Positions 46,568 through 57,518 of a stretch of 64,000 bases of DNA are shown one piece after another. Each line of letters opens with the position of its first letter. The stretch's first letter is position 1. The notes beneath the pieces were generated by a model that worked only from the letters and a program-made list of their open reading frames with translations, was not told the DNA's origin and did not search any database. A program made the translations under genes and the position numbers. Source of the stretch: Allosediminivita pacifica (lineage in GTDB: Bacteria; Pseudomonadota; Alphaproteobacteria; Rhodobacterales; Rhodobacteraceae); assembly GCF_003054175.1 (NCBI RefSeq), contig NZ_QBKN01000003.1:62001-126000 (forward strand), in the 5' to 3' direction.

Positions 46568-49075
46568 GTGATCCGTCGGATGGCCGGGCTTCATGCACGC
46601 TACGAGGCGACGCATCTCGCCCTCGCCACCCGCGGCGGCACAATCACCGACGCGAGCGGTGAACAGGCGGGGCACGTAGACCTTGTGCAGTTCAGTGGCG
46701 GGCGGCTGCGGGTCGCCGGCTGGGCCAGGGCGGACCGGGTGCGGCTTATCCACGGCGGCCACGAGGATTCGGGCTGTCCCCACCTGCGGCGGCCGGATGT
46801 GGCCTCGCAGCTCGGGCTTGTCGAAACGCTGGGCTTCGAACTGTCGGTTCCCGCCCGCCTCGCCGATCTTCGGTCGGAAGCGCCGCCGGGGCTGACCCTG
46901 ACCGAGGAACAGGGCCGACCCCCGATCCTCCCCTTGAGCCTGAGGATCCCGATCTCGCGCCGGGCCCGTTTGCTCTGTGCAATACGCTTCCTGCGCGACG
47001 CGACGCTTGGCCTGCCAGCGGCACTGGGCTGGCTGGCGACACGCGACCCGATCTTCCGCGCCCGTTTCAAATCCCGGCTGCGGCTGAGCACACCGCTTGC
47101 CAGCGGGCCGCTCGAGCCGCGCCTTTTCGATGTGGAGCCTGCCGAGACGGCGCAGGCGGAACCCCGGATCACCATCGTCCTGCCGGTCTACAACGCTTTC
47201 GAGTTGCTGCAGCTCTGTCTCGAAAGGGTCGTGTCCCATACCGATTTGCCCTGGCGTCTGATCCTGATCGAGGACGGGTCGAGCGACGAGAGAGTGCGCC
47301 CCTTTCTGCGGGACTGGGCGCGTGACCGCGCCAATGTCGAACTGCTGGAAAACCCCGAGAACCTGGGTTTCATCCGGTCGGTGAACCGGGGGCTCGATCG
47401 GGCTCGGGATCGCGAGGGTCCGTCCGAGGGGCCGGTGGTCCTGCTCAACTCGGACGCGCTGGTCCCAGACAGATGGGCCTCGCGACTGGTCCGTCCGTTC
47501 GAGCGTGACCCCGGCGTGGCGAGCGTCACCCCGATGTCGAACGATGCGGAGATCTTTTCGACCCCGGTGATCTGCAGCCGCACCCAGCTGAGCCCGGGAC
47601 AGGGCGACGCCATCGACCGCGTGGCAGCGGAATTCGCCCCAGAGGTCTTACTTTCGTCCGCACCCACCGGGGTGGGCTTCTGCATGGCAATGGGACGCGA
47701 CTGGCTGGCGCGCGTGCCGCAGCTCGATACGGCCTTCGGGCGCGGCTACGGCGAGGAAGTGGACTGGTGCCGCAAGGTTGCCCGGCTTGGCGGCCGACAC
47801 TTGGGGCTGCCGGGGCTCTTCGTCGAACATCGTGGTGGAGAGAGTTTCGGAAGCGCCGAGAAGCTGAGGCTCGTGGCGCACAACAACGAGATCATCTCCC
47901 GCCGCTATCCCGAATACGACCAGAGCGTGCAGGATTTCATCGCGGCCGATCCCCTGCGCACCGCGCGGCTTGCCCTCGGACTGGCCTGGGCCGGAAGTCT
48001 CGATCCGGCGCGCCCGGTGCCGATCTACATGGCGCACGACCTGGGCGGCGGGGCGGAGCACTACCTCGAACAACGGATCGAGGCGGATCTGGCCGAGGGG
48101 TGCCCATCGGTGGTCCTCCGCGTGGGCGGCTCGCGGCGGTGGCAGATCGAGCTGGCGACGCCGGGCGGGCGCTGCCACGGGCGCACCGACGACACCGCGC
48201 TGGCGAGGCGCCTGCTGTCCATCCTGCCCCGGCGGCACGTGGTCTATTCCTGCGGGGTGGGTGATCGCGACCCGGTGGAGCTTCCGCAGATGCTGCTGTC
48301 GCTGATGGTCGAGGACGGAAGCGCCGAGCTGCTGTTTCATGATTTCTACCCGCTGGCGCCCGCCTACACCCTGCTCGACCGTACCGGCGCCTATCGCGGG
48401 CCGCCTGTCGGCGCCGTCGAGGACCCCGGCTTCAGCGCACGTCGTCCCGACGGGACCCGCGTGGACCTCGCGACCTGGCAGGCGGCCTGGAAGGCCTTTG
48501 CCGAACGCGCCGACCTGGTCGTGTTTTCGCGCGACAGCGCCCGGATCGTTTCCGCCGTCTGGCCCGACCTGACGCCCCGCCTCTCGCTGCGCCCGCACCG
48601 GCTGCGCCACACACCGCCGCCGCTCCGGCCCGTACCGGACGGGCGGCCGGTGCTTGGTGTGCTCGGCAACATCGGCCTGCAGAAGGGGGCCGCTGTCGTG
48701 CAGACCCTTGGCCGACGGCTCGCCGCACCTGGCACGCCGGGGATGGTCCTGATCGGCAATATCGACCCGGCCTTTGCCCTTCCGCCGAAGGTGGAAGTGC
48801 ATGGAAGCTACCGGGTCGAGGACCTGAGCCGGATCGCGCGGCAGCACGGGGTGACCCACTGGCTGATACCGTCGGTCTGGCCCGAAACCTTCTGCTACAC
48901 GGTGCACGAGGCGCTGGCGACGGGGCTGCCGGTCATGGCCTTCGACATCGGCGCGCAGGGTGACGCCGTGCGCACGGCCGAAAACGGCATCGTCCTGCCA
49001 TTCCACCCCGATGCGGATCTTGCCGCCAGGGTGATCGACGCCCTCCCACTTCTGGCAATGGACAAGGCATCTTGA
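46568..49075 (+). CDS. Two-domain glycosyltransferase (GT2 + GT4-like)
   Basis: The 835-residue protein has a short N-terminal region, a GT2 domain (about residues 195-450) with [28 protein letters not shown], the [13 protein letters not shown] acceptor-side motif and [11 protein letters not shown], and a C-terminal GT4-like domain (about 490-835) with [13 protein letters not shown] and the EX7E-type [19 protein letters not shown]. It likely adds two kinds of sugar to a surface polysaccharide. I start at the GTG at 46568 because GAAGGGGC lies upstream; TTG at 46505 is possible. It overlaps the next gene by 4 bp. Confidence 0.85.
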   Translation: MIRRMAGLHARYEATHLALATRGGTITDASGEQAGHVDLVQFSGGRLRVAGWARADRVRLIHGGHEDSGCPHLRRPDVASQLGLVETLGFELSVPARLADLRSEAPPGLTLTEEQGRPPILPLSLRIPISRRARLLCAIRFLRDATLGLPAALGWLATRDPIFRARFKSRLRLSTPLASGPLEPRLFDVEPAETAQAEPRITIVLPVYNAFELLQLCLERVVSHTDLPWRLILIEDGSSDERVRPFLRDWARDRANVELLENPENLGFIRSVNRGLDRARDREGPSEGPVVLLNSDALVPDRWASRLVRPFERDPGVASVTPMSNDAEIFSTPVICSRTQLSPGQGDAIDRVAAEFAPEVLLSSAPTGVGFCMAMGRDWLARVPQLDTAFGRGYGEEVDWCRKVARLGGRHLGLPGLFVEHRGGESFGSAEKLRLVAHNNEIISRRYPEYDQSVQDFIAADPLRTARLALGLAWAGSLDPARPVPIYMAHDLGGGAEHYLEQRIEADLAEGCPSVVLRVGGSRRWQIELATPGGRCHGRTDDTALARRLLSILPRRHVVYSCGVGDRDPVELPQMLLSLMVEDGSAELLFHDFYPLAPAYTLLDRTGAYRGPPVGAVEDPGFSARRPDGTRVDLATWQAAWKAFAERADLVVFSRDSARIVSAVWPDLTPRLSLRPHRLRHTPPPLRPVPDGRPVLGVLGNIGLQKGAAVVQTLGRRLAAPGTPGMVLIGNIDPAFALPPKVEVHGSYRVEDLSRIARQHGVTHWLIPSVWPETFCYTVHEALATGLPVMAFDIGAQGDAVRTAENGIVLPFHPDADLAARVIDALPLLAMDKAS

Positions 49076-49797
49076 CCGAACGTATCGACATCGCCTGGCT
49101 GAAGGCGCGCGGGATCGAATGCCTGCCGCGGGGCAGCAAGACCGTCGGCCTTCCGCGCCATACCGTGATCGAGGCGCCCTCCAGCCTGAAATGGACCCAG
49201 TACGAGTACCTGATCGAGCTCGGCGCCTTTTCCTACCAAGTCTCCGGCTACTGCTTCGGGGCCCGGGTCGGGCGGTACTGTTCGTTCGGCGAGGAGGTGC
49301 AGATCGGCCGGCAGAACCACCCGATGACATGGATTTCGACCAGCCCGGCCTTTTATCTGGGTGACCGGATGATGGAGCTGGGCGGCGGGTTCGCCGGGGC
49401 CGAGCAGTACCACGACTACAAGTTCAGCTTCGAGGGCCCGCCGACGCGGCCGAAGATCACCGAGATCGGCAACGACGTCTGGATCGGCCACGGGGCGCAG
49501 ATCATGGCAGGGGTGACGATCGGCGACGGTGCCGTCGTCGCCGCAGGGGCCGTCGTGAGCAAGGACGTACCGTCCTACGCGGTGGTGGCCGGCAACCCGG
49601 CCGTCATCAAGCGCTGGCGGGTGCCGCCCACGATGATCTCGCCCCTGCTGCGGCTGAAATGGTGGCGCTTTGCCCCCTGGCAGCTTGCCCATCTCGATCC
49701 CACGCGGCTGCACGACTTCGTGCAGGGCCTAGCGGCTCTGACGCAGGCGGAAGAATTCAAGCCCGACGTGGTGGATCTCAGGGAGAACACCAAATGA
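49072..49797 (+). CDS. CatB-type hexapeptide O-acetyltransferase
   Basis: The 241-residue protein has a left-handed beta-helix with [20 protein letters not shown] and the later [20 protein letters not shown] and [16 protein letters not shown] repeats, and the active-site His in GRQNHPMTW, as in the Vat/CatB acetyltransferases. In this context it probably O-acetylates capsule sugars. The start is TTG at 49072, overlapping the TGA of the glycosyltransferase gene (TTGA). Its own stop overlaps the sulfotransferase start. Confidence 0.87.
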   Translation: MTERIDIAWLKARGIECLPRGSKTVGLPRHTVIEAPSSLKWTQYEYLIELGAFSYQVSGYCFGARVGRYCSFGEEVQIGRQNHPMTWISTSPAFYLGDRMMELGGGFAGAEQYHDYKFSFEGPPTRPKITEIGNDVWIGHGAQIMAGVTIGDGAVVAAGAVVSKDVPSYAVVAGNPAVIKRWRVPPTMISPLLRLKWWRFAPWQLAHLDPTRLHDFVQGLAALTQAEEFKPDVVDLRENTK

Positions 49798-50561
49798 CGC
49801 CGACCATCGTGTTCCTGCACATTCCCAAGACCGCGGGACAGACCATCCACACTGCGCTCGCCGGCGCAGTGGGGCCCGGCGCGGTCTCACCGGTCCGGGT
49901 GCACACGCAGGCCGGCACCGAGGGCCAGTTGCCGCCCGGGTACAGGCTCTACTCGGGGCACCTCGACTGGGACATGCTCGAAAGCCTGCCCGATCCCCGC
50001 TTCACCTTCACCGTCCTACGCGATCCGCTGGAGCGGATCGCGTCGTTCTACTTCTACCTCCGGCGCGAAGCGGCGCGGCTACCGCCCGAGGAACTGGCAC
50101 ATCCTTCCCGAACGGGTATGCGCATGGCGATGATGTGCGAACCGGATGACTATTTCTTCGGGGGCGACGAGGGCTGGAAGGGGTTCGTCCGCGACCATTA
50201 CCACAGCGCCTATTGCGCCTACCTGGTCACCCGGCACCTGCGCGGCCACAGCGAAGTGGCGGACATGCCTGTCGAGGACCTGGTGACGCGGGCCGAATCC
50301 GTGGCCCGGAAGCTGGACGGGGTCTATGCCCTGGACGATCTAACCGCGCTTGAACGGGATCTGAAACAGCGCGCCGGACTGAGCGTGAGCCTCGCCGGCA
50401 GCTACGTGAACAGCGGACCCGAAAGGCCGGGCACGCGGCGCTGGCCCAAGCTCAGCGCGTTGATCCGCCGACCGGAAACACGCGAGGGGCTGCTGGAGTT
50501 CGCACGCGCGGACCAACTTCTGATGCAGAGGCTGGGACTCGGCGTGCTGGCGCCCGCCTAG
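49794..50561 (+). CDS. Sulfotransferase-family protein
   Basis: The 255-residue protein has the 5'-phosphosulfate-binding loop [14 protein letters not shown] and the 3'-phosphate motif [16 protein letters not shown] of PAPS-dependent carbohydrate sulfotransferases. It would sulfate a surface polysaccharide. The ATG overlaps the acetyltransferase stop by 4 bp. Its TAG overlaps the TAG of the opposite-strand glycosyltransferase in the palindrome CTAG (50558-50561). Confidence 0.85.
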   Translation: MTPTIVFLHIPKTAGQTIHTALAGAVGPGAVSPVRVHTQAGTEGQLPPGYRLYSGHLDWDMLESLPDPRFTFTVLRDPLERIASFYFYLRREAARLPPEELAHPSRTGMRMAMMCEPDDYFFGGDEGWKGFVRDHYHSAYCAYLVTRHLRGHSEVADMPVEDLVTRAESVARKLDGVYALDDLTALERDLKQRAGLSVSLAGSYVNSGPERPGTRRWPKLSALIRRPETREGLLEFARADQLLMQRLGLGVLAPA

Positions 50562-51511
50562 ACCCGCCCGGTCAGGGCGAGGAGCCGGAGCAGACGGTCG
50601 CCCTGCACGGTCTGCCGGTGCAGACCCAGATCTGGAAGGGCCCGCGCGAGGCTGCGCCCGCCCCTGCTCCGCGCCTGCGCAAAGGAATCGAGCAGGTCGC
50701 AGTTTGTTGGGGTAAGCATGGTGCGATGAGCCGTCAGCGCGGCAAGGTTGGCGTCGATCCAGCCGCCGTAGCGACGCCGCGCCACGAGACCCAGCCGCCG
50801 CAGCCGCCCGCGCACAGGGTCGTGGTGCCCGAGATGATTGCCCCCGTGCTGGCGATAGAGGACGAGCGGCGCGGGCTCGATCCCGACACGGCCGCCGATG
50901 CCGGTGACCACCTGATAGACCCACCAGTCGTGGTAGGGAACGCCCGCACGCAGGGCGGCGGGCACGGTCGCGGCCACGGCCCGCGCGGCGGCGGGTGAGA
51001 GCACGATGGTGTTGCCGGGCAGGATGTTCTGGACGAGCGCATTGCCAAAGGCGGGCGGGCGCGGAAAGACCCGACTTTCGCCCCGCGGCTCGAGCTTCGT
51101 GCCGGTGAGCACGGTACGGCAGACCCAGGCAAGCACCTCGCCCTCCTGCGCGCCGTGGGCGACAAGCCAGTCCGCCGCGCGCGAGAGCTTGCCGGGAAGC
51201 CAGACATCGTCCTGGTCGGAAAAGGCCATTGCGGCACCCGGCGCCGCCTCCACCCCGCGCTGCAGGAGGGTCAGGAAATTGGCCGCCGAGCCGTTGCGCG
51301 GACCGTCGGAGAGCCGGATTGCCCGGGTCGGGCTGGCCTTCGCGAAACGCATCAGGAGCCCCTGCGTGCCGTCGCGCGATCCGTCGTCGGAAACATCGAG
51401 AGACCAGTCCGGATGGCTCTGCGATTCATAACTTGTCAACTGTTCGGCGAGTTGATCGGCGCCGTTGCACGTCGCAAGAAGGATCCGGATGTGAAGATGC
51501 GGGCGTGTCAC
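50558..51511 (-). CDS. Family 2 glycosyltransferase
   Basis: The 317-residue protein (from the GTG at 51511) has the GT2 start RPHLHIRILLATCNGADQL, a DVSDDGSRDGT nucleotide-sugar block, FSDQDDVWLPGKL with the DXD-like catalytic motif and YHDWWVYQV. GGGAGAG lies 4 nt before the GTG; an ATG at 51559 without ribosome-binding site would add 16 residues. It lies inside the capsule island but on the opposite strand to its neighbours. Confidence 0.83.
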   Translation of the reverse strand: MTRPHLHIRILLATCNGADQLAEQLTSYESQSHPDWSLDVSDDGSRDGTQGLLMRFAKASPTRAIRLSDGPRNGSAANFLTLLQRGVEAAPGAAMAFSDQDDVWLPGKLSRAADWLVAHGAQEGEVLAWVCRTVLTGTKLEPRGESRVFPRPPAFGNALVQNILPGNTIVLSPAAARAVAATVPAALRAGVPYHDWWVYQVVTGIGGRVGIEPAPLVLYRQHGGNHLGHHDPVRGRLRRLGLVARRRYGGWIDANLAALTAHRTMLTPTNCDLLDSFAQARSRGGRSLARALPDLGLHRQTVQGDRLLRLLALTGRV

Positions 51512-51597
51512 TGATCTCTCCCAAGGGGCCCGATCGGCCGGGATGACCTTGGCGGGCATTGGCCCGAGTTTTCGGGAGATCTGGTTAAGAGGGGGTT

Positions 51598-52949
51598 ATG
51601 ACAGCATTGAAATCGACGGCCCCGAGGCAGGAGGACGTCCCGACGCAGGACGAAGCGCCAGCGCGCAAACCCGAAATGGTTGCGCTTGTGGCGGAGCGGC
51701 AGCGCCTTGCCGAACAGATGGAGCGACTCAAGAACGAGAAGCTGCGTCACCAGGTGGTCGCGCTCGAGCGTGAAACCAACGCGGCGGCCGAAAAGGCGCA
51801 ACCCAAACCCGGCCCGCATACGGACCACTCTGCCGTGGCGCCTTCGGTGCCAAAGGCTCGCCCGCGCAGACGGCACGTGCTCGCGCTGGCAAGCTTTCTG
51901 CTGCTCGTGGTGGCGCCTGTCGCCGTCTCGGCCTGGTATCTCTGGAGCCGGGCGCACGAACGCTACGTCTCCTACGCGGGGTTCTCTGTCCGGACCGAGG
52001 AGATCGGCTCGGCCTTCGAGCTTCTGGGGGGCGTGGCAGAGCTTTCGGGGTCATCTTCGTCGGACACCGATATCCTCTACAAGTTCATCCAGAGCCCCGA
52101 GCTGGTAGCCCGGATCGACCGGCAGATCGACCTGCGCGGCCTGTGGTCACGGCCCGGAACCGACTGGAGCGATCCAGGCGATGACCCCGTCTTTGCCTAC
52201 AACCCCGAGGGCGTCGTGCAGACCCTGGCGCAATCGGGCTGATCGACCTCGAGGTGCAGGCCTTTTCCCCGGACGAAGCCCGTCGTATCGCGCAGCTTAT
52301 CTACGACGAGAGCGCGGACATGATAAACGAGCTCTCGGCCATCGCGCGCGAGGATGCAACGCGTTACGCACTGGAGGAGCTCGAAAAAAGCGTGGACCGG
52401 CTCAAGGAAGCGCGGGCCGCGATGACCCAGTTCCGCAACCGGACACAGATCGTTGATCCCGGTGCATCGCTCGAAAGCCAGATGGGCCTGCTGAGCTCGC
52501 TGCAGGCGCAATTGGCGCAGACGCTGATCGACCTCGACATCCTGCGTCAGACTACCCGCGCCAACGATCCGCGCATCACGCAGACCGAGCGGCGGGTCGA
52601 AGTGATCGAACGCCGGATCAACGAGGAACGGCAGAAGGTAGGTCTGGGCACCGGCAGCGCCCGCGACGGCGAAGAGGCCTTTGCCGATCTCGTCGGCGAA
52701 TACGAACGGCTCGCCGTGGATCTGGAGTTCGCGCAGCAGTCGTACACCGCGGCGCTGGCCTCTTACGACAGCGCGCTGGCCGAGGCCCAACGCCGGAGCC
52801 GCTACCTTGCCGCCCACGTCAGCCCCACCCTGCCCGAATCCGCCACCCGGCCGCAGCGCGGCAGCCTGCTGTCGCTCGTGGCGCTGTTCTCATTTCTGAG
52901 TTGGGCGGTACTGGTGCTGGCCGCCTATGCGATCCGGGACCGACGATGA
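51598..52949 (+). pseudogene. kpsE: Capsule polysaccharide export inner-membrane protein (KpsE type), frameshifted
   Basis: The N-terminal frame (ATG 51598, stop TGA 52240-52242, 214 residues) has a coiled N-terminus, a membrane helix (HVLALASFLLLVVAPVAVSA) and the periplasmic start, ending in VVQTLAQSG. The rest continues in another frame (GLIDLEVQAFSPDEARRIAQ onward) to 52949, with coiled coil and a C-terminal membrane helix (LVALFSFLSWAVLVLAAYA). Against the usual family pattern, about 13 residues (around a YW-RMV-YD-TGLI segment) are missing, so a deletion of about 40 nt or a sequencing error at about 52230 broke the frame. The second part could start at GTG 52254, but without visible ribosome-binding site. 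Confidence 0.75.
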
Positions 52950-53614
52950 TCGTGCTGCGCGATCTCACCAAGCGGTTCCGCGGTGGTGGCACGACCAAGA
53001 CCGTCGCCGACCGCATCAATGCCACCTTCCCGACAGGCATCGCAGTCGGACTGCTCGGACGAAATGGTGCCGGCAAGTCGACGCTGCTCAAGGTGATCGC
53101 CGGGACCTCGTCCCCCAGCTCTGGCGAGGTGCTGAGCGACGGCAACATCTCGTTTCCCGTGGGACTGGCGAGTTCGATGCACCCCGACATGACCGGCGCG
53201 CAGAACAGCCGTTTCGTCGCCCGCATCTATGGGGCCGATACCGGCGAGATGGTGAATTTCGTCCAGCGCTTCGCCGAACTGGGCGATCACTTTCACCTGC
53301 CGGTGCGGACCTATTCGTCGGGGATGAAGTCGCGGCTGACCTTTGGCATCAACATGGCGCTGCAGTTCGACACCTACCTGATCGACGAGATCACCGCCGC
53401 GGGCGATGCCGCGTTTCGTGAGAAGAGCCGGCATATTTTCCGGTCAAGGATGGAAAGGGCCGGGGCGATCTTCGTCAGCCACTCCATGCCCCAGATGCGC
53501 GAGATGTGCGAGGCGGGGGCTGTATTGGAGCAGGGGCAGCTAACCTACCACCCCGATATCGAAGACGCGATCCAGCACCACGAGGAGAACATGAAGCGCG
53601 CCCGCAGCCAGTGA
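52946..53614 (+). CDS. kpsT: Capsule polysaccharide ABC transporter ATP-binding protein (KpsT type)
   Basis: The 222-residue ATPase has the Walker A GLLGRNGAGKSTLL, the ABC signature YSSGMKSRLTFG, and the Walker B DTYLIDEITAAGD with the KpsT-type sequence after the catalytic Glu. The H-loop is FVSHSM. It drives export of a surface polysaccharide with the KpsM-type permease. Its ATG overlaps the stop of the broken kpsE by 4 bp, so polar effects of the frameshift may reduce its translation. Confidence 0.9.
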   Translation: MIVLRDLTKRFRGGGTTKTVADRINATFPTGIAVGLLGRNGAGKSTLLKVIAGTSSPSSGEVLSDGNISFPVGLASSMHPDMTGAQNSRFVARIYGADTGEMVNFVQRFAELGDHFHLPVRTYSSGMKSRLTFGINMALQFDTYLIDEITAAGDAAFREKSRHIFRSRMERAGAIFVSHSMPQMREMCEAGAVLEQGQLTYHPDIEDAIQHHEENMKRARSQ

Positions 53615-53755
53615 GCCAGCCGCAACCAGATTCCACGGGCAGAGATCTCTCGCGAGGGAAATCCCGCCACCGGCGATGCGGCATCTCCGGCCAGCGTTGC
53701 GCCCTGCGCAGCGCTGTGCGAAATCGCTGGGGACGACCCCAACCGGAGATCCGCC

Positions 53756-54349
53756 ATGGCCAGACAGGCACGCGCCTGGCAAAGGATGCTGTCGGGCCGC
53801 CGGCTCGACCTTCTCGATCCGACCCCGGTGGATATCGAGATCGAGGACATTGCCCACGGGCTGGCCTTCGTGGCGCGCTGGAACGGCCAGACGCGGGGCG
53901 ACTACGCCTATTCCGTGGCCGAGCATTCGTTGCTGGTGGAAACGATCTTTGCCCGGATGTGCCCCCGGGCGGGCGCGGCGCAGCGGCTGACCGCGCTGCT
54001 GCACGATGCGCCGGAATACGTCATCGGCGACATGATCTCACCGGTGAAGGCGGCCGTGGGGCCCGGCTACGAGGCGCTCGACAAGCGGCTCAGCTCGGCG
54101 ATCCACATCCGTTTCGGGCTGACCGCGGAAACGCCTGTGCGGCTGAAGAAGCAGATCAAGAAAGCCGACAAGGTGAGCGCCTGGATGGAAGCGACAGAGA
54201 TCGCGGGCTTTACCACGGCGGAAGCGGACCGGTTCTTCGGCGCGCCGGACCGGGCTCTGATCGACGGCCTGTCGATCCGGCTACGCCCGCCGGTCGAGGT
54301 GCGCGCGGAATTCACCGCGCGGCACGAGGATCTTCTCAGGCAGATGTGA
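53756..54349 (+). CDS. HD-domain phosphohydrolase (YfbR-like)
   Basis: The 197-residue protein has the HD metal-binding set: His in YSVAEHSLLVE, HD in LLHDAPEYVIGD and a later Asp in IKKADKVSAW. YfbR-type HD proteins hydrolyse deoxynucleoside 5'-monophosphates. No second domain is present. It stands alone between the capsule island and dnaN, convergent with dnaN (6 bp between stops). The 141-bp gap upstream contains a GC-rich hairpin (GCGTTGCGC-CCT-GCGCAGCGC near 53693). Confidence 0.82.
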   Translation: MARQARAWQRMLSGRRLDLLDPTPVDIEIEDIAHGLAFVARWNGQTRGDYAYSVAEHSLLVETIFARMCPRAGAAQRLTALLHDAPEYVIGDMISPVKAAVGPGYEALDKRLSSAIHIRFGLTAETPVRLKKQIKKADKVSAWMEATEIAGFTTAEADRFFGAPDRALIDGLSIRLRPPVEVRAEFTARHEDLLRQM

Positions 54350-54355
54350 GCGGGG

Positions 54356-55474
54356 TCAGACCCGCATCGGCATGACCACGTAGACGGCCGAGGTGTCGGA
54401 GCCCTCGCGCATCAGCGTAGGATCACCCGCCGAGTTGAAGAGGAAGACGGCGTTTTCGCGGTCAACCTGGCTGGCGATTTCCAGCAGGTACTTGGCGTTG
54501 AAGCCGATTTCGAGCGGCTCGTCGCCATAGGCCACGGCGATTTCTTCCTCGGCGTTGCCGCTGTCCGGCGCGTTGACCGAAAGGACCAGTCGGTCCTCGT
54601 CCAGTTGCAGTTTCACGGCGCGCGAGCGCTCGGAGCTGACGGTGGCGACGCGGTCCACGGCCTTGGCGAAATCGCCGGCATCGACCTCGAGCTTGCGGGT
54701 GTTCCCCGAGGGGATGACGCGCGTGTAGTCGGGGAAGGTGCCGTCGATGACCTTGGAGGTCAGCGTGATGTCGGAGGTGGCGAAGCGCACCTTGGTCTCG
54801 GAAACGGAGACGGCGATGTCGGCATCGTCGTCGTCGAGCAGTTTGCGCAGCTCGCCCACGGTTTTGCGGGGCACGATGACGCCGGGCATGTCCTCGGCGC
54901 CCGAGAGCAGTTCGGCGTCGATGCGGGCGAGGCGGTGGCCGTCGGTGGCCACGCAGCGCAGGGCCCGGCCGTCTTCGCCGTCGGCCACGTGCATGTAGAC
55001 GCCGTTAAGGTAGTATCGCGTTTCCTCGGTCGAGATCGCGAACTTCGACTTGTCGAAGAGCCGCCGAAGGACACCCGCCTTGGCCGAGAAGTTCGACGCG
55101 TATTCCGAGGAGGCCATCACGGGGAAGTCCTCTTTCGGGAGCGTAGCGAGCGAGAAGTTGGAGCGGCCCGCGGTCACGGTGAGGCGGCCGGCGGTGGTAT
55201 CTTCGGCCAGCACGACCTGTGCCCCGTCGGGCAGCTTGCGTACGATCTCGTGCAGGGTGACGGCAGACACGGTGGTGCCGCCAGCGCGCTCGACCATGGC
55301 GGCCGCGCGATCCAGAACCTCGATATCGAGATCGGTGGCGCGGAAGGCGACGGTGTCGCCCTCGGCCTCGATCAGGACGTTGGCAAGGATCGGAATCGTG
55401 TTGCGCCGCTCGACGACAGACTGCGCCTGCGACACTGCACGCAGCAGCGTGCTCCGTTCCATGCTGACTTTCAT
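54356..55474 (-). CDS. dnaN: DNA polymerase III sliding clamp (beta subunit)
   Basis: The 372-residue protein has the three repeated clamp domains. [20 protein letters not shown] starts it, [22 protein letters not shown] and [16 protein letters not shown] are conserved, and VYVVMPMRV is the C-terminal end that contacts clamp-binding motifs. It encircles DNA and tethers polymerase III. The ATG at 55474 is used. It follows dnaA on the same strand with 153 bp between. Confidence 0.97.
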   Translation of the reverse strand: MKVSMERSTLLRAVSQAQSVVERRNTIPILANVLIEAEGDTVAFRATDLDIEVLDRAAAMVERAGGTTVSAVTLHEIVRKLPDGAQVVLAEDTTAGRLTVTAGRSNFSLATLPKEDFPVMASSEYASNFSAKAGVLRRLFDKSKFAISTEETRYYLNGVYMHVADGEDGRALRCVATDGHRLARIDAELLSGAEDMPGVIVPRKTVGELRKLLDDDDADIAVSVSETKVRFATSDITLTSKVIDGTFPDYTRVIPSGNTRKLEVDAGDFAKAVDRVATVSSERSRAVKLQLDEDRLVLSVNAPDSGNAEEEIAVAYGDEPLEIGFNAKYLLEIASQVDRENAVFLFNSAGDPTLMREGSDTSAVYVVMPMRV

Positions 55475-55627
55475 CACTTGCTCCCCGTCCGGCCGGAGGC
55501 GCACCCTAGCCCGGTGCGCGCCCCGCTGGAAGTGTATTTTCGTGATTTGTCAGCCGGTTTCAAAGGGGCGTCAAGCGAATAGCCCACCTGCGCCCCCGAT
55601 CCGGAGACAATCTGTGCCGCGTGGACA

Positions 55628-57037
55628 TCAGGCTTCGAGCGCGCGGCGCAGAAGCTCGATGTCCTCGTCGATCTGGCCATCCTGGTGGCGCAGTTCCTCG
55701 ATGCGCTTCACGCCGTGCATGACGGTCGTGTGGTCGCGTCCGCCGAAGCGGCGCCCGATCTCGGGAAGCGAGCGGCGGGTGAGTTGCTTGCAGAGATACA
55801 TCGCCACCTGGCGCGGACGGGCGAAGACGCGCACGCGCTTGGGCCCGATCATGTCGGACAGGCGGATGTTGTAGTGCTCGGCCACCTTGCGCTGGATCTC
55901 CTCGATGGAGATCTTGCGTTCGGAGGCACGCAGCACATCGGCCAGGCTGTCCTGGACGAGATCCATCGTGATCGGCTTGCCCACGAGCGAGGCGAAGGCG
56001 AACAGCCGCGTCAGGGCGCCTTCGAGCACACGAACGTTGGTGCTGATGCGGTGGGCGAGGAATTCAAGGACGCCGTCCTCGATGTGCAGGCCCGGATAGA
56101 GGTTGCGGTAGCTGTCGACCTTGGACTGCAGGATGCCGAGGCGCAGTTCGTAGTCGGTCGGGTGCAGGTCGACGACCAGGCCGGACTGAAGGCGCGAGCG
56201 GATGCGGTTTTCGAGATCCTTGATCTCGTCCGGGGCGCGGTCAGCGGAAATGACGATCTGCTTGTTCTGGTCCACGAGCGCGTTGAACGTGTGGAAGAAT
56301 TCTTCCTGCGTGCTGTCCTTGCCGGCGATGAACTGGACGTCGTCCACCATGAGCACGTCGACAGAGCGGAAGAGCTCCTTGAAATCCATCATGCGCTTTT
56401 CACGCAGGGCCTGCACGAAGCGGTACATGAACTGCTCGGCCGAGAGGTAGAGCACGTTGAGTTCCGGCATACGGGCGCGCAGTTCCCAGGCGATGGCGTG
56501 CATGAGGTGCGTCTTGCCGAGGCCGACGCCACCGTAAAGGAAGAGCGGGTTAAAGGTGACCTGACCGCCTTCGGCAACACGGCGCGCGGCGGCATGGGCC
56601 AGTTCGTTGGGCTTGCCGACGACGAAGCCGTCGAAGGTAAAGCGGGCATCGAGAGGGGCGCTCGGAAGGATATCGCTGCTGCGGCGGGATTCGCTGCGCG
56701 GCTCGGACCGGGCGTCCTGCTGCATCTGGGGCTGCGCTTCGGCGGCCGCGGAGGGACGGCGCTCTGCGGATGAATCACCCTGCCCCACGCGGAAGGCGAG
56801 ACGGCGCACGTCGGGATCGCGGCGCGACATCTGCGCGAGCAGCAGGTCCCCGAAGTTCTGCGAGACATAGGATCCGAAGAAGTTTGTCGGCGCATGGAAG
56901 ACCGCGATGCCGCTGTCCTCGATGCCCCGGAATTCGAGAGGCTCGATCCAGTTCCTGTAGTTATTCTCGCCCACTGTCTCGTACAGTTGCGTCTGCAGGT
57001 CGCCCCATTGCTCGAGTGTCATCTGTCCCCATTCCAT
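55628..57037 (-). CDS. dnaA: Chromosomal replication initiator protein
   Basis: The 469-residue protein has the helicase-loading N-terminal domain, a poorly conserved linker (residues about 90-140), the AAA+ domain with [19 protein letters not shown] and LMVDDVQFI, and the C-terminal DNA-binding domain with [18 protein letters not shown]. The ATG at 57037 ([12 protein letters not shown]) has GGGAAG 8 nt upstream; an ATG at 57022 (MTLEQWG) is the other possibility. Five GANTC sites in the upstream region fit CcrM-dependent control of dnaA, as in Caulobacter. Confidence 0.96.
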   Translation of the reverse strand: MEWGQMTLEQWGDLQTQLYETVGENNYRNWIEPLEFRGIEDSGIAVFHAPTNFFGSYVSQNFGDLLLAQMSRRDPDVRRLAFRVGQGDSSAERRPSAAAEAQPQMQQDARSEPRSESRRSSDILPSAPLDARFTFDGFVVGKPNELAHAAARRVAEGGQVTFNPLFLYGGVGLGKTHLMHAIAWELRARMPELNVLYLSAEQFMYRFVQALREKRMMDFKELFRSVDVLMVDDVQFIAGKDSTQEEFFHTFNALVDQNKQIVISADRAPDEIKDLENRIRSRLQSGLVVDLHPTDYELRLGILQSKVDSYRNLYPGLHIEDGVLEFLAHRISTNVRVLEGALTRLFAFASLVGKPITMDLVQDSLADVLRASERKISIEEIQRKVAEHYNIRLSDMIGPKRVRVFARPRQVAMYLCKQLTRRSLPEIGRRFGGRDHTTVMHGVKRIEELRHQDGQIDEDIELLRRALEA

Positions 57038-57448
57038 CTGCTCAGCTTCCCGTTGCCGGACCCCTGTTCCGGCACGAGCCTCATATGACCTGGCAACAAG
57101 CATTCAGTCCCACGCAAATGACGCGTGAGAAGAAGGAGGATTCCCTCTGATACATAAGCATCTCGCGTCCGGTGGCCCGTCGCGTGACACCACAACCCTT
57201 GTGCTTCGTCTGGACATGCCCGGGACGGACCCGGGACTCTGCAATGCCGGCGGTTGGTCGGCACGTGCAGCACACCGAAATTCAGGACGCCCCCCAGCAT
57301 CCGGAGCTTCGTTGTCTGCCCCCCAAGTTTATGTGACTCGCCAGAGGAAGTTACCAATCCCCGACAAGTGTCGGCAACTGATCTTGTGCCTTGACTCCGA
57401 CTTAGTCGATTTTCGAATCTTGAGCTGTGTTCAAAAGGCACAGACACG
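57038..57448. promoter_or_regulatory. dnaA upstream control region
   Basis: No gene is supported in these 411 bp. They hold five GANTC sites (57139, 57235, 57335, 57393, 57415), an inverted repeat CCGACAAGTGTCGG (57361-57374) and a direct repeat CCCGGGAC (57219 and 57230). No DnaA box of the TTATCCACA type is visible, so this is not obviously oriC; the origin is more likely outside the window. Confidence 0.5.
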
Positions 57449-57478
57449 AAAAAAGGCACCACATATCGTGGCGCCTTA
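57449..57478 (-). terminator. Intrinsic terminator of rpsT
   Basis: On the minus strand GGCGCCAC-GATAT-GTGGTGCC is an 8-bp stem (one G-U) followed by six T (TTTTTT). It lies 40 nt after the rpsT stop and separates it from dnaA. Confidence 0.9.
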
Positions 57479-57518
57479 GCACGCAACTACAAGATTTGCC
57501 GCGATTTTTTAGGGCAGT

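Noticed and set aside
57121-57150. AAGGAGG on the plus strand near 57134 as start of a small gene
   Set aside because: No ATG, GTG or TTG follows at suitable spacing.
57038-57518. Chromosomal origin (oriC) next to dnaA
   Set aside because: There are no TTATCCACA-type boxes and no strong AT-rich unwinding element; only GANTC sites and short repeats are seen.
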